Part shown: positions 14,671-23,157 of the stretch, piece by piece
Layout: the number at the start of each line of letters is the position of its first letter
Position numbering within the stretch: position 1 is the stretch's first letter
NCBI RefSeq assembly: GCF_015864665.1
Contig: NZ_JADYWU010000001.1
Location: 1 to 64,000 of the forward strand
Direction of reading: 5' to 3'
DNA from: Salinibacterium sp. SWN167
Lineage (GTDB): Bacteria > Actinomycetota > Actinomycetes > Actinomycetales > Microbacteriaceae
Length of the DNA: 64,000 nucleotides
Program-made: the position numbers and the translations under genes
The notes under the pieces: model-generated
Told to the model about the DNA's origin: nothing
What the model saw: only the letters and a program-made list of their open reading frames with translations
Database searches by the model: none

Positions 14671-15408
14671 CTAAGCGCCGAGCGTCGTTGTCATGCCGCC
14701 GTCGACAACGAGCGAAGCGCCCGTGATGTACGAGGCACCGTCGCCAGCCAGAAATTGGATGACCGAGGCGACTTCTTCAGGTTTACCCAGCCGCTGCAGG
14801 GTGGCCTGGCGTCGCGCCAACTCTTGCGCTTCAGGGGTTTGGTGATCCCACTGACGAGTCTCGATCGATCCCGGAAGCACGACGTTCACGCGCACGTGCG
14901 GCGCGTAGTCGAGCGAAAGCTGACGCGTGAGCGAAATCAACCCGCCCTTCGCTGCCCCGTACGCAGGCTGCTCGGCCCAGGACAGCACTCCGTGCACGCT
15001 CGACACATTCACCATGCTGCCCTTGGCTTCGGTGAGAGTGTCGTGGAAAGTACGCATCGCCCGGTACACGGATGACAGCGTCACCGAGAGCTGTTGGTTC
15101 CAGTTGTCTTCGCTCTGTTCGTGCGCGATGCCGGTCACTTGAAAGAACGCGTTATTCACGATGACGGCGGGCGGGCGATTCGCGGAGCGCAGCTCACGCG
15201 AGAGTTCCTCCCACTGCTCAGAGTCCGCGACGTCGAGGCGATGGGCGGTGGCTGCGCGACCGGCCGCGACGATCTTGGCGGCAACCGCGGCAGCGGCATC
15301 CACGTCAATATCGGTGACGACCACATCGTCGCCGGAGGCCGCAAAGAGGCGTGCGGCAGCGGCGCCGATGCCGTTGCCGGCGCCAGTGATGAGCACGGTG
15401 CGGGTCAT
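14671..15408 (-). CDS. SDR family oxidoreductase, candidate galactose dehydrogenase
   Basis: Short-chain dehydrogenase of 245 residues. Cofactor loop TGAGNGIG at residues 8-15, NNAF in place of the usual NNAG, Ser in NVSSVHG, and YGAAK as the catalytic Tyr-Lys. The C-terminal YITGASLVVDGG is standard for classical SDRs. It is the last gene of the minus-strand run that begins with the sugar permeases and includes alpha-galactosidase and a DgoR-like regulator. With D-galactonate dehydratase next to it, oxidation of D-galactose to galactonolactone is the most economical role, but other sugar-alcohol dehydrogenases look alike. Confidence 0.85.
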   Translation of the reverse strand: MTRTVLITGAGNGIGAAAARLFAASGDDVVVTDIDVDAAAAVAAKIVAAGRAATAHRLDVADSEQWEELSRELRSANRPPAVIVNNAFFQVTGIAHEQSEDNWNQQLSVTLSSVYRAMRTFHDTLTEAKGSMVNVSSVHGVLSWAEQPAYGAAKGGLISLTRQLSLDYAPHVRVNVVLPGSIETRQWDHQTPEAQELARRQATLQRLGKPEEVASVIQFLAGDGASYITGASLVVDGGMTTTLGA

Positions 15409-15439
15409 GCGTGCAGCCTTCCGGTCGCGAGGGCCGCCA

Positions 15440-16189
15440 TCAGAGCGCCGACTTTCGGTTCGCGACGAGGGCAGCCCCGGAGGGGTCTTTGCTCACAATA
15501 GTTTCGGAGTCCCGGTTCGACTGATCCATGAGAATCTTCATCGCGGTGCCGGCGGCCTCGGCGTCGCGGGCCAGGATCGCGGTGACAACAGCCCGATGCT
15601 CATCCAAGAACTGGGTGGTGGTTTCGTGCGCAAACGCGAGCTCATCGCGGGCGTGAAGCGCTGGCTCGAGCACCACTTCAAAGCGCGCCAAAAGTTCATT
15701 GCCGGACGCCGCCAAGATGGCCCGATGAAAAGCCAAGTCGGCCTTCACATGAGAGGCGACCTCGGTGTTCTCGAACGTTGCCGCGAGGTCGACCATCGCG
15801 GCTTCGATCTCGGCGCACTGCTCATCGCTGCGGCGCACGGCAGCGAGACGGGCGGCGGCGGGCTCCAGCACCTGGCGCACTTCGCTGAGCTCCAGCACCA
15901 GCAGCGGGTCGGGCACGCCCTCAGACCGCCAGGTCATGACGTCGCTATCGAGAAGCTGCCAGCGCTCACGCGGGGTGACATAGGTGCCGAGGCGTGGCCG
16001 CGCATCCACGAGCCCCTTGGTCGTAAGAACCTTGATCGCTTCGCGAATAACGGTGCGGCTGACCTGAAACTCGGCGAGCAGCGCATCCGGATCGATGATG
16101 TCTCCCGAAGCGAGTTCGCCCCGCATGATGCGGCGGCCGAGCACGTCAACAACGTGCCCGTGCAGCCCCCGGCGAGAGAAAGTAGTCAT
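15440..16189 (-). CDS. FadR/GntR family transcriptional regulator (DgoR-like)
   Basis: DNA-binding regulator of 249 residues. An N-terminal winged helix (residues 8-72, with LLAEFQVSRTVIREAIKVLTTKGLVDARPRLGTYV) is joined to an all-helical FCD ligand domain (about 95-225) that has the metal-binding His in DLAFHRAIL and a later His in DEHRAVV. The WQLLDSDVMTW segment after the wing is shared with DgoR. Its position between alpha-galactosidase and the SDR and beside galactonate dehydratase suggests a galactonate-responsive repressor. Gap to the SDR gene is 31 bases. Confidence 0.87.
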   Translation of the reverse strand: MTTFSRRGLHGHVVDVLGRRIMRGELASGDIIDPDALLAEFQVSRTVIREAIKVLTTKGLVDARPRLGTYVTPRERWQLLDSDVMTWRSEGVPDPLLVLELSEVRQVLEPAAARLAAVRRSDEQCAEIEAAMVDLAATFENTEVASHVKADLAFHRAILAASGNELLARFEVVLEPALHARDELAFAHETTTQFLDEHRAVVTAILARDAEAAGTAMKILMDQSNRDSETIVSKDPSGAALVANRKSAL

Positions 16190-16240
16190 TACCGCGATAA
16201 TACTGCGCGCACGATCAGTGCGCCGAGAACACCGCCGCGG

Positions 16241-18355
16241 TCACAGCCTTCTGGTCTCGATGATGACTGCGCTCTCGGGGAACAGGATCGGCGCCAAGAG
16301 CCCCATTTCTGCCAGCGCCCGTCCGCTCACCTCAGCCCCCGCGCACCACTGCGGGATCGAGCGAGCGGACGGCGGCGCCGCACCAGCGGGCTCGACGAGC
16401 CTCACGCTGTAGCGCGCATCCGGGTCGAGACCTGACAGCCGAATGCGGGCAGGGATGCTGGACCCAATGCCACGCAATTGAACGTAACTGTAAATCGCCG
16501 CATCCTGAGACGAGGCAACGACGCCCATGACATGAACGGGAGCATCGTCGTCACCCTGTCGAACCACGCGGCCGCTATGCAGCAGCGCGCGGTTGTCCTT
16601 GTAATACTGCGCCCACGAGGCCAGCTGGGCGCGTTCCTCTGGCGTGCACTCAGTGATGTCCCACTCAATACCGGCATGCCCGAACAGCGCGATGGCGGCC
16701 CGGAACTGCAGCGTGTGCACTCGCCCCGTGGTGTGCGACCGCGTCGGGCCAATGTGGGTGCCGAGCATCTCCGGCGGAATCGCGAACATCGTGTTGCGCT
16801 GAATGCGTTCACGTTCAAGCGCGTCATTGCAGTCGGATGCCCAGAAACGATCGGCGTGCTGCGCCATGCCCAAGTCGATACGTGCCCCGCCCGACGCACA
16901 CGACTCAATCTCGACGTGCGGATGCCGCTGCTTGATCTCATCGAACAAGCGATAGATCGCGAGTGTCTGTTCATGCACGGCGGCGTGACCGAGGTGCGAA
17001 GGCTCGACCAGCGGGCGATTGTGATCCCACTTAATGTACGAGATCGCGTTGGCGCTCAGCACCGCATCCACTTGCCCGAGAACATGCGCGTAGGCGCCGG
17101 GATGAGTCAGGTCGAGCACCTGCTGGTTGCGCACCTCAGCCGGGATGCGGCCGTCGGCACCAAAAATCCACTCCGGATGCGCGCGGTACAGGTCAGAGTC
17201 GGCGTTCACCATCTCGCCTTCGAACCAGAGACCGAACTGCATTCCGGCCGCCGTGACGCGGTCGATGAGCGGAGTCAAACCCTCGGGCCACACCGCCGAG
17301 TCAATCACCCAATCGCCCAATCCGGCGTTGTCGTCGCGGCGCCCCGCAAACCACCCATCGTCGAGAACGAAACGTTCGACGCCGACCTCCGCTGCGGCAT
17401 CCACAAGGGCGCTGAGCTTGTCGAAGCTGTGGTCGAAGTAAACCGCCTCCCACACGTTGAGGGTGAGGGGCCGGGGAGTTGCCGCCCCCTTGTGAGCAGG
17501 TCGCGCCCGCAGCCATTCGTGAACGCGGTGCGATACGCCGTCGAAGCCGTCGGAAGCGAAAGCGGCGACCACAGTGGGGGCCTGATAGCTGGCTCCGGCG
17601 TCAAGAATCATTTCGCCAGCAAGAAGCAGTTCGGCGGCACCCATCTCGGTCTGACCGGTGGCGGTGCGCTCGATCATGTGACGCGAATTGCCGCTCCACA
17701 TCAGCCCGAGACCCCAGACCGAACCGTTCTGGAACGTGGCTCCCGGCGTGGTCGCGAACTCCATGATCGTAGAGTCATGGCTCGTGCGGCCTTCCCGAAT
17801 CTCCCGGCTCCACAGTCCGGGCTGAATCTCCCGGCGGAACATTTGACGCTCGTTGACCCAGCGTCCGCTGAAGTCGATCGACTCTGTTGCTGCGTCTGGC
17901 AGCGGCATCCAGATAGCGAACTCGTCGACCTGAAGCCCGGCCGCGCCCACGTTCGTGATCGTCGAATCGATCAGCAGCACTCCCGAAGCGGTGATCGTGA
18001 ACGAGCGCGAGACTCGTATGCCTGCTGCGGCATCCTCTGCTTCAAAGCTCAAGGCGGTGTCGGATGCGCTGGCCGACGTCAGGTCGAAACGCTGAGTCCA
18101 GTCGGCTCCGGCCCGGTGCGCGCTCACCGCGGGGCGACCATAGAATCCCCGGGCGTTCTCGCGCCACAGTCCGGTCGGTGCACTCACGTCGCCGTTGGGT
18201 GCGACGGCAGTCTCGGCGTGCAGTACCGCCAGATCGTCGAGGGAGTGCCGACCCCAGTCGTCACCCCAGTGGATGATGTGCGGCGTTCCGCTCGAGGTGT
18301 CAATCGCGAGGGTAACCCCCGCTGCGCTGAGGTGGTGAAGGTTCTGCGCGGTCAT
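16241..18355 (-). CDS. Alpha-galactosidase (GH36)
   Basis: Retaining glycosidase of 704 residues that removes terminal alpha-galactose from raffinose- or melibiose-type sugars. The N-terminal beta-sandwich (about 1-290) is followed by the (beta/alpha)8 domain: FVLDDGWFAGRRDDNAGLGDW, the nucleophile Asp444 in IKWDHNRP, ESCASGGARIDLG, and the acid/base Asp508 in WASDCND. No signal peptide, so it acts in the cytosol after uptake. Full length for GH36. It lies 87 bases downstream of the sugar-binding protein gene, with a hairpin between. An unusually long open frame runs antisense through the gene and is an artefact of codon bias. Confidence 0.93.
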   Translation of the reverse strand: MTAQNLHHLSAAGVTLAIDTSSGTPHIIHWGDDWGRHSLDDLAVLHAETAVAPNGDVSAPTGLWRENARGFYGRPAVSAHRAGADWTQRFDLTSASASDTALSFEAEDAAAGIRVSRSFTITASGVLLIDSTITNVGAAGLQVDEFAIWMPLPDAATESIDFSGRWVNERQMFRREIQPGLWSREIREGRTSHDSTIMEFATTPGATFQNGSVWGLGLMWSGNSRHMIERTATGQTEMGAAELLLAGEMILDAGASYQAPTVVAAFASDGFDGVSHRVHEWLRARPAHKGAATPRPLTLNVWEAVYFDHSFDKLSALVDAAAEVGVERFVLDDGWFAGRRDDNAGLGDWVIDSAVWPEGLTPLIDRVTAAGMQFGLWFEGEMVNADSDLYRAHPEWIFGADGRIPAEVRNQQVLDLTHPGAYAHVLGQVDAVLSANAISYIKWDHNRPLVEPSHLGHAAVHEQTLAIYRLFDEIKQRHPHVEIESCASGGARIDLGMAQHADRFWASDCNDALERERIQRNTMFAIPPEMLGTHIGPTRSHTTGRVHTLQFRAAIALFGHAGIEWDITECTPEERAQLASWAQYYKDNRALLHSGRVVRQGDDDAPVHVMGVVASSQDAAIYSYVQLRGIGSSIPARIRLSGLDPDARYSVRLVEPAGAAPPSARSIPQWCAGAEVSGRALAEMGLLAPILFPESAVIIETRRL

Positions 18356-18390
18356 AATTCATTCACTTTCGGCGGGCTAGAGCCCAGAAG

Positions 18391-18428
18391 AGGTGGCCAC
18401 CCGCGTACGGGGTTACGGATGGCCACCT
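18391..18428 (-). terminator. Intra-operon hairpin between binding protein and alpha-galactosidase
   Basis: Inverted repeat AGGTGGCCA (18391-18399) and TGGCCACCT (18420-18428) with a 20-base loop region, 14 bases after the stop codon of the binding-protein gene. No T run follows. It probably protects the binding-protein mRNA or partly stops transcription, giving more binding protein than hydrolase. Confidence 0.55.
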
Positions 18429-18442
18429 GGTTACAGCGGGTG

Positions 18443-19792
18443 CTACTTGAAGAGCGCGTTCACCTGGTCATTGACGGCAGTCAGCGACGAGACAGGCTCC
18501 TTGCCCGACATCACTGCTTCCATCGCCGGCGTCATCAGTGCGTTCACATCAGACTTGTGGTCGGTGATGGGGAACAGGAACGTCGTTCCCTCCTCCACCT
18601 GAACCGTGAAAGCACTCACGTCTACACCGTTGGCGGCGAAGGCCTCAACGGCGGCATCCGTCGCTTCAGGAATCGCGGGGAATACGACGGCAGCATCGGC
18701 TACTACCGACTGGCACTCGAGCGAGCCCATGTACTTGACCCACTCCCACGCTTCTTCAGGATGCTTCGTACCCGCCCAAATGTTGTCGGCCAGTCCGTTG
18801 AACATCGACGCACGCTCGCCCGTCGGACCGGTCGGTGTTGGCGCAACTGCTGGAGTGAAGGAGTCAGTTGTTGCACCGAACACGTAACCGGTCATCCATG
18901 AGCCATTGCTTGCCAACGCTACTGATCCAGCGGTCAGTTGATCAGACCAGGAAATACCGGTCTGAGCTGCGAGGGAAGGCATGTAGCCCTTTTCGATGAG
19001 CGAGTGCCACCACGTAATGGTGTCCTGAAATTCAGGAGCGTCGAAGTTGTATGAGCTGCCCCAGGGGCCATCGGTTGCTTCCCAACCGTTCGCTGCCGCG
19101 AGGTAGCTCCATTGTGTTTGACCATCGCCAAGGGCGCCGGCGTTGGAGGCTTCAAACCAAATGCCGTAAGTCTTCACATTATTCTTGTCGAAGCCAGCTT
19201 CATCGCCGCGCACACCGTTTTTGTCAACGGTCAGGTGGGCGATGACGTCTTCGTAGGTTCCGCCGTCTTTCGGGTTCCAGTCAAGCGAGCCGAGCTGCTC
19301 TGCCGTGACTCCCGCGGCATCCGTCAGCTGCTGGTTGTAAAAGAGCGCGATCGTGTCGAAGTCTTTGGGTAGTCCGTACTGAACTCCCTCGGGGCTCTTC
19401 CACAGGTCGACGAGTCCGTCTTGGTAAATCGAGGTGTCGACGCCATCGGCTGCGATGTAGTCGTCGAGGGGAAGTATCTGATCGTTGAGCACGAACTCGG
19501 GGTAGTACGCCAAGTGGCTCGTGAAGACGTCGGCGCTGTTTCCAGAAACGAGACCGGTGTTGATTTTCTGCCAGTAATCCTCCCACCCTGACTGGTCGAT
19601 CGAGATCGTGATGTCAGGGTTTGCCGCGTGGAAGTCATCAGCACACTGCTGGTACGCGGGCATTTGGTTGGCATCCCAGAGGCTGTACTTGATTTCTACA
19701 GGGCCATCTGCGTCAGTGGAACCAGCGGAACAACCGGCCAAGACAAGGGGCACCGCTGCAAGGGCAGCGATTCCCGCTAGTGCTTTCGTCAT
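18443..19792 (-). CDS. Sugar ABC transporter substrate-binding lipoprotein
   Basis: Extracellular solute-binding protein (family 1, MalE-like) of 449 residues, anchored by a lipobox LAGC with Cys at about residue 21. The mature start EIKYSLWDANQMPAYQQCADDF and later DYWQKINTGLVSGNSADVFT, LPLDDYI and GLPKDFDTIALFYNQQL are typical of actinobacterial oligosaccharide binders. It works with the two permeases encoded just upstream and, by context, binds an alpha-galactoside. No ATPase gene is present, as is common where one MsiK-type ATPase serves several importers. Confidence 0.9.
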   Translation of the reverse strand: MTKALAGIAALAAVPLVLAGCSAGSTDADGPVEIKYSLWDANQMPAYQQCADDFHAANPDITISIDQSGWEDYWQKINTGLVSGNSADVFTSHLAYYPEFVLNDQILPLDDYIAADGVDTSIYQDGLVDLWKSPEGVQYGLPKDFDTIALFYNQQLTDAAGVTAEQLGSLDWNPKDGGTYEDVIAHLTVDKNGVRGDEAGFDKNNVKTYGIWFEASNAGALGDGQTQWSYLAAANGWEATDGPWGSSYNFDAPEFQDTITWWHSLIEKGYMPSLAAQTGISWSDQLTAGSVALASNGSWMTGYVFGATTDSFTPAVAPTPTGPTGERASMFNGLADNIWAGTKHPEEAWEWVKYMGSLECQSVVADAAVVFPAIPEATDAAVEAFAANGVDVSAFTVQVEEGTTFLFPITDHKSDVNALMTPAMEAVMSGKEPVSSLTAVNDQVNALFK

Positions 19793-19889
19793 TGCTTTCT
19801 CTTTCTCTTGGGGATCAACCGTTCAGCGACAATGCTGATCCGGTCGCATGATCGCTCAGTGCGGAGCGAAATAATGGTGGTGTCGTCGG

Positions 19890-20834
19890 CTACTTCACGC
19901 CCGACGATTGGATGGATCCGACGATCTGCTTACCGAAGATCAGGATCAGGGCGAAGATGGGGATCGCCGCGAGCAGAGCACCGGCCATGAGGCCCGCCCA
20001 GTCGGGGTTTCCCGCGGGAGTCTGCGAGCGGAAGATTCCGAGGCCGACCGTGATCAGCTTCGACTCCTCTGTGGTGCCAACCAGAAGCGGCCACAGGTAG
20101 TCGTTCCAGTAGAAGATGAACTGCAACAGCGCCAACGTAATGATCTGCGGCCAGACCAAGGGCACGGCGATACGGCTGAAGATGCGCCACTGGCTTGCAC
20201 CGTCGATCACTGCCGCCTCAATGATGCTGAGGTTTACGCCAAAGAAGAATTGGCGAAGGAAGAAGATTGCGAACGGTGTCATGAACATCGCGGGCAGAGC
20301 GATGCCGATGATTGTGTTGAGCAACCCCAACTCTTTAATCAGCACGAAGTTGGGCAGGATCGTGAAGATGACGGGCACCATCAACGCAACCAAGAAGAGA
20401 TTGAAGACCGCATCGCGCCCCTTCCACTTGAGCAGTGCGAAGGCGTAGGCCGCCATGGCGCTAAACGCGATCTGGAACACCGTGATGAGAGTGGCCGTGA
20501 TGATCGAGTTCAGCATGTAGAGACCGAAATTGATCGATGCTCCCGAACCTCCCTCGGCAATCGCTTCCTCGGGGGTTGCTAGACCGAGAACTCGCTCGAT
20601 CGGGCCCAGGGTGAAGTCGACCGGCAGCAGCGAGAGCGGTTCACCGAACATCGCCCGGTTGTCGCTGAAGGCCGTACGCACCATCCAGTAGATCGGGAAC
20701 AACGTAATGATTACGACAATCGCGAGAGCCAACCGGCCGAAGAACTTAGACACCGGTGATTTAGCCATTGCGGGATCTTCGGCGCTGCTCGCCCGAACTT
20801 TCTTTACCCGCTTAGTACGTGTGCTGGTGGACAT
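19890..20834 (-). CDS. Carbohydrate ABC transporter permease (MalG-type)
   Basis: Inner-membrane permease of 314 residues with a cytosolic basic N-terminus, six transmembrane helices and a long extracytoplasmic segment after the first helix (LLPVDFTLGPIERVLG). The EAA loop reads EAAVIDGASQWRIFSRIAVPLVWP and docks the ATPase. Separated by 3 bases from the MalF-type gene, so translation is probably coupled. Downstream 97 bases precede the binding-protein gene. Confidence 0.92.
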   Translation of the reverse strand: MSTSTRTKRVKKVRASSAEDPAMAKSPVSKFFGRLALAIVVIITLFPIYWMVRTAFSDNRAMFGEPLSLLPVDFTLGPIERVLGLATPEEAIAEGGSGASINFGLYMLNSIITATLITVFQIAFSAMAAYAFALLKWKGRDAVFNLFLVALMVPVIFTILPNFVLIKELGLLNTIIGIALPAMFMTPFAIFFLRQFFFGVNLSIIEAAVIDGASQWRIFSRIAVPLVWPQIITLALLQFIFYWNDYLWPLLVGTTEESKLITVGLGIFRSQTPAGNPDWAGLMAGALLAAIPIFALILIFGKQIVGSIQSSGVK

Positions 20835-20837
20835 GAT

Positions 20838-21725
20838 CTACCTCTCCATGTCTGACTCGTTGGCCCGCAGTAGGCGGTTTTGAATGAGCGCGATGGTGGC
20901 GAGCAGAATCATCAGAATGACCGCGAGTGCCGAGGCGTAGCCGAAGTCGAACCTTTCAAATGCTCGCTCGAAGATGTAGAAGTTGATCGCTCGGGTTGCG
21001 TCGACCGGGCCACCGCCAGTGGTGACGGCGATGGTGTCGAAGATCTGGAACGAACCGACAACAGTGACGACCAAGACGAAAGCGAGGATCGGACGAAGCA
21101 GGGGAAGAGTGACGCTTCGGAACACTCGGAACTCGCCAGCGCCATCCACTTCTGCTGCTTCGTAGACATCACGGGGAATGGCTTGTAAGCCGGCGAAGAG
21201 CAGCAGCGCGGTGTACCCGACGTGGCGCCAGACGTTGACGAACGCGATCGTGGGCATTGCCCAGGCCTCACTGCCGAAGAAGCCAATCTTGTTAAGACCG
21301 ATTCCTTCGATCACAGCGTTGATAAGACCGAGGCTGTAGTCGGCGAGCCAGAACCAGACCAGCGCGACGATGACGTTAGCGATCAAGTACGGCAATACGA
21401 CGACACCCCGGATGATCATCGACCGGGTGAAGCGGTGCATCAGCACGGCTAACGCCAAGGCAATGACTGTCTGGAGCCCGACGTTGATGAAGACGTACTG
21501 GAATGTCACAGCCATCGAACGCCAGAAGACGGCATCGTTGAAAATGTCGATGTAGTTCTGAAAACCGATGAAGGTGGGGTCTCTCAGCAGGTTGTAATCC
21601 GTGAAGCTGAGGTAGAGACCACGGATGGTCGGCCACAGAAAGAAAGCTAAGAATCCGATGCTGGCAGGAATGAGAAACAGCATCGCCGGAACGATCTGAT
21701 TATCCCTACTGACCTTTGCTGCCAT
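20838..21725 (-). CDS. Carbohydrate ABC transporter permease (MalF-type)
   Basis: Inner-membrane permease of 295 residues with six helices. The EAA loop is EAAEVDGAGEFRVFRSVTLPLLRP. FLWPTIRGLYLSFTDYNL after the first helix is typical of sugar permeases. First gene of the alpha-galactoside operon. The start ATG at 21725 has GGTGGG upstream, and a -35/-10 pair lies 35-64 bases upstream. A ROK regulator gene ends 145 bases upstream in the same direction. Confidence 0.92.
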   Translation of the reverse strand: MAAKVSRDNQIVPAMLFLIPASIGFLAFFLWPTIRGLYLSFTDYNLLRDPTFIGFQNYIDIFNDAVFWRSMAVTFQYVFINVGLQTVIALALAVLMHRFTRSMIIRGVVVLPYLIANVIVALVWFWLADYSLGLINAVIEGIGLNKIGFFGSEAWAMPTIAFVNVWRHVGYTALLLFAGLQAIPRDVYEAAEVDGAGEFRVFRSVTLPLLRPILAFVLVVTVVGSFQIFDTIAVTTGGGPVDATRAINFYIFERAFERFDFGYASALAVILMILLATIALIQNRLLRANESDMER

Positions 21726-21759
21726 GAGCGGAATCCCACCTAACGTCGTCGTTGCCTGA

Positions 21760-21789
21760 ATTATTCCACTACGGAAGTAATAGAGTCAA
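21760..21789 (-). promoter_or_regulatory. Promoter of the alpha-galactoside operon with embedded near-palindrome
   Basis: Minus-strand TTGACT (21784-21789) and AATAAT (21760-21765), spacer 18 bases. The spacer contains ATTAC-TTCC-GTAGT, a near-palindrome placed where a repressor would block RNA polymerase. The ROK protein encoded directly upstream is the obvious candidate. Predicted leader of about 28 bases. Confidence 0.6.
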
Positions 21790-21870
21790 GGGGCAAAGTG
21801 AAAGTTTTTCGGCGCAACAAAACGGTCGGGCGCGAGCCTCTTGGCGCGCACCGCACGCGGCGTGCGAAAC

Positions 21871-23040
21871 CTACAGGGCTGAGATCGAACGGTCGAACGA
21901 CGTTTGAATCGCGACCGCTGCCGCACCTTTGGCCCAGATTCCGAACCCTGTTTCGTCGACAACGAGCGAGATCGGGTCTGCATCAGGGTCACGCTCTTCC
22001 TGCACGACTCGCAACACTTCGTCGCGGGCGACATCCAAAATGCCCGTGCCCTCCCCTGCCAACAACACCTCATGAACCATCGCGAGATTGGCTGCGAGCG
22101 CGATGAAACGGCCAAGCGCTCGCGCTGCCCGATCCACGACAGCGCGCAAAGCGGGGTCGCCCGCCGCTGCCCGTTTCAGAATTTCTTCGTAGCTCAGTTC
22201 TGCACCGGTCGCCTCCTGCGCCTGCGCTCGGATGCTGTCTACCGTCAGCATCGCAGTGGCACACCCCTCGTGCCCGCGGAAGCAGCGGGGCCCTCCCGGC
22301 TCGAGTGGCAAGTGACCACCCAGTTCGATTCCGGTCTCGGCTGTGCGGATCACCGTATCGTCCCAGACGAGACCATAACCGACGCCCGCGCCGATCGTGA
22401 TCACTGCAAAGTCCCGCATGCTTCGACCGAGCCCAAACCAGTGTTCGCCCTCCATGAGCGCAATGAGGTCGTTCTCGACCGTAACCGGAACCCCGAGGCG
22501 CGCTTCAAGCGCTCCCCCGAGATCGACCGACTTCCACTCCAGAAAGCGCACGCTATCAACGACACGGTTGTCTATAACCCGGCCGCCGACGGTAACGCCG
22601 ACGCCGGCGATGGCATTCTGACCGTCGTCGTTAAGCTGAGCGAATAGGGCGACGATAGCGTCGATCACGTCGGCGACATCATGGCTAGCCAGCGCACGAT
22701 CGGCGCGAGCGAACGCTCGGGCACGCTGATCTGACACGACGCCGAAGGCGGTCTCGCTCGTCAGCTTGACGCCCAAGAAGCGACGCGGGTTCGGCGGAAT
22801 GTCGAGAGGTTTGATCGGCCTACCCACAGTGCCGCTCAACGTCTCCCCGGCTTCGACAATGAGTCCACTGTCGAGCAGAGGCTTGGATAGCCGCGTCAAG
22901 GTCGGCGGCGTTAGCTGCAGTCGCTTCAGCAGCTCACCGCGTTGGATGGGGCCGTGGATCAGGATGGCACGGGCGAGAGCCGTGGTCGGCGAGAGCACAT
23001 CGACTCGACGCGATTCCGCACCGTTTTCTACTGAACTCAT
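21871..23040 (-). CDS. ROK family transcriptional regulator
   Basis: Sugar-responsive repressor of 389 residues from the ATG at 23040, which has GAGG upstream; an in-frame ATG at 23058 would add six residues. The N-terminal winged helix (ARAILIHGPIQRGELLKRLQLTPPTLTRLSKPLLDSGLI) is followed by an ASKHA sugar-kinase fold with the ROK block around ITIGAGVGYGLV and GGHLPLEPGG. The zinc-binding consensus CxCGxxGC appears as CFRGHEGC, so the second Cys is Arg and metal binding may be altered. It precedes the alpha-galactoside operon on the same strand and probably controls it. Confidence 0.88.
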   Translation of the reverse strand: MSSVENGAESRRVDVLSPTTALARAILIHGPIQRGELLKRLQLTPPTLTRLSKPLLDSGLIVEAGETLSGTVGRPIKPLDIPPNPRRFLGVKLTSETAFGVVSDQRARAFARADRALASHDVADVIDAIVALFAQLNDDGQNAIAGVGVTVGGRVIDNRVVDSVRFLEWKSVDLGGALEARLGVPVTVENDLIALMEGEHWFGLGRSMRDFAVITIGAGVGYGLVWDDTVIRTAETGIELGGHLPLEPGGPRCFRGHEGCATAMLTVDSIRAQAQEATGAELSYEEILKRAAAGDPALRAVVDRAARALGRFIALAANLAMVHEVLLAGEGTGILDVARDEVLRVVQEERDPDADPISLVVDETGFGIWAKGAAAVAIQTSFDRSISAL

Positions 23041-23114
23041 CGACTTGGCCTCAGACATGACACTGAGGCTACCGCAGCGTGAGTCCGCAACGTGCGAGGC
23101 CTCAACGCACAGCA

Positions 23115-23144
23115 AGGCGCCCTGCGCTAGTGCACGGGGCGCCT
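23115..23144 (-). terminator. Hairpin after the osmoprotectant ABC operon
   Basis: Stem AGGCGCCC (23115-23122) and GGGCGCCT (23137-23144), 14 bases after the stop codon of the binding-protein gene on the minus strand. GC-rich 8-bp stem with only a short T stretch. Confidence 0.6.
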
Positions 23145-23157
23145 CGCTAGCAAGCAG

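Noticed and set aside
18391-18428. Strong operon-ending terminator
   Set aside because: No T run and the alpha-galactosidase gene follows directly in the same direction; better read as an mRNA-stabilising or attenuating hairpin.
16478-18901. Very long open frame antisense to alpha-galactosidase and the end of the binding-protein gene (about 800 codons)
   Set aside because: It runs exactly opposite two well-supported genes, shows Arg/His/Gly-rich composition typical of antisense frames in GC-rich DNA, and has no recognisable domain.
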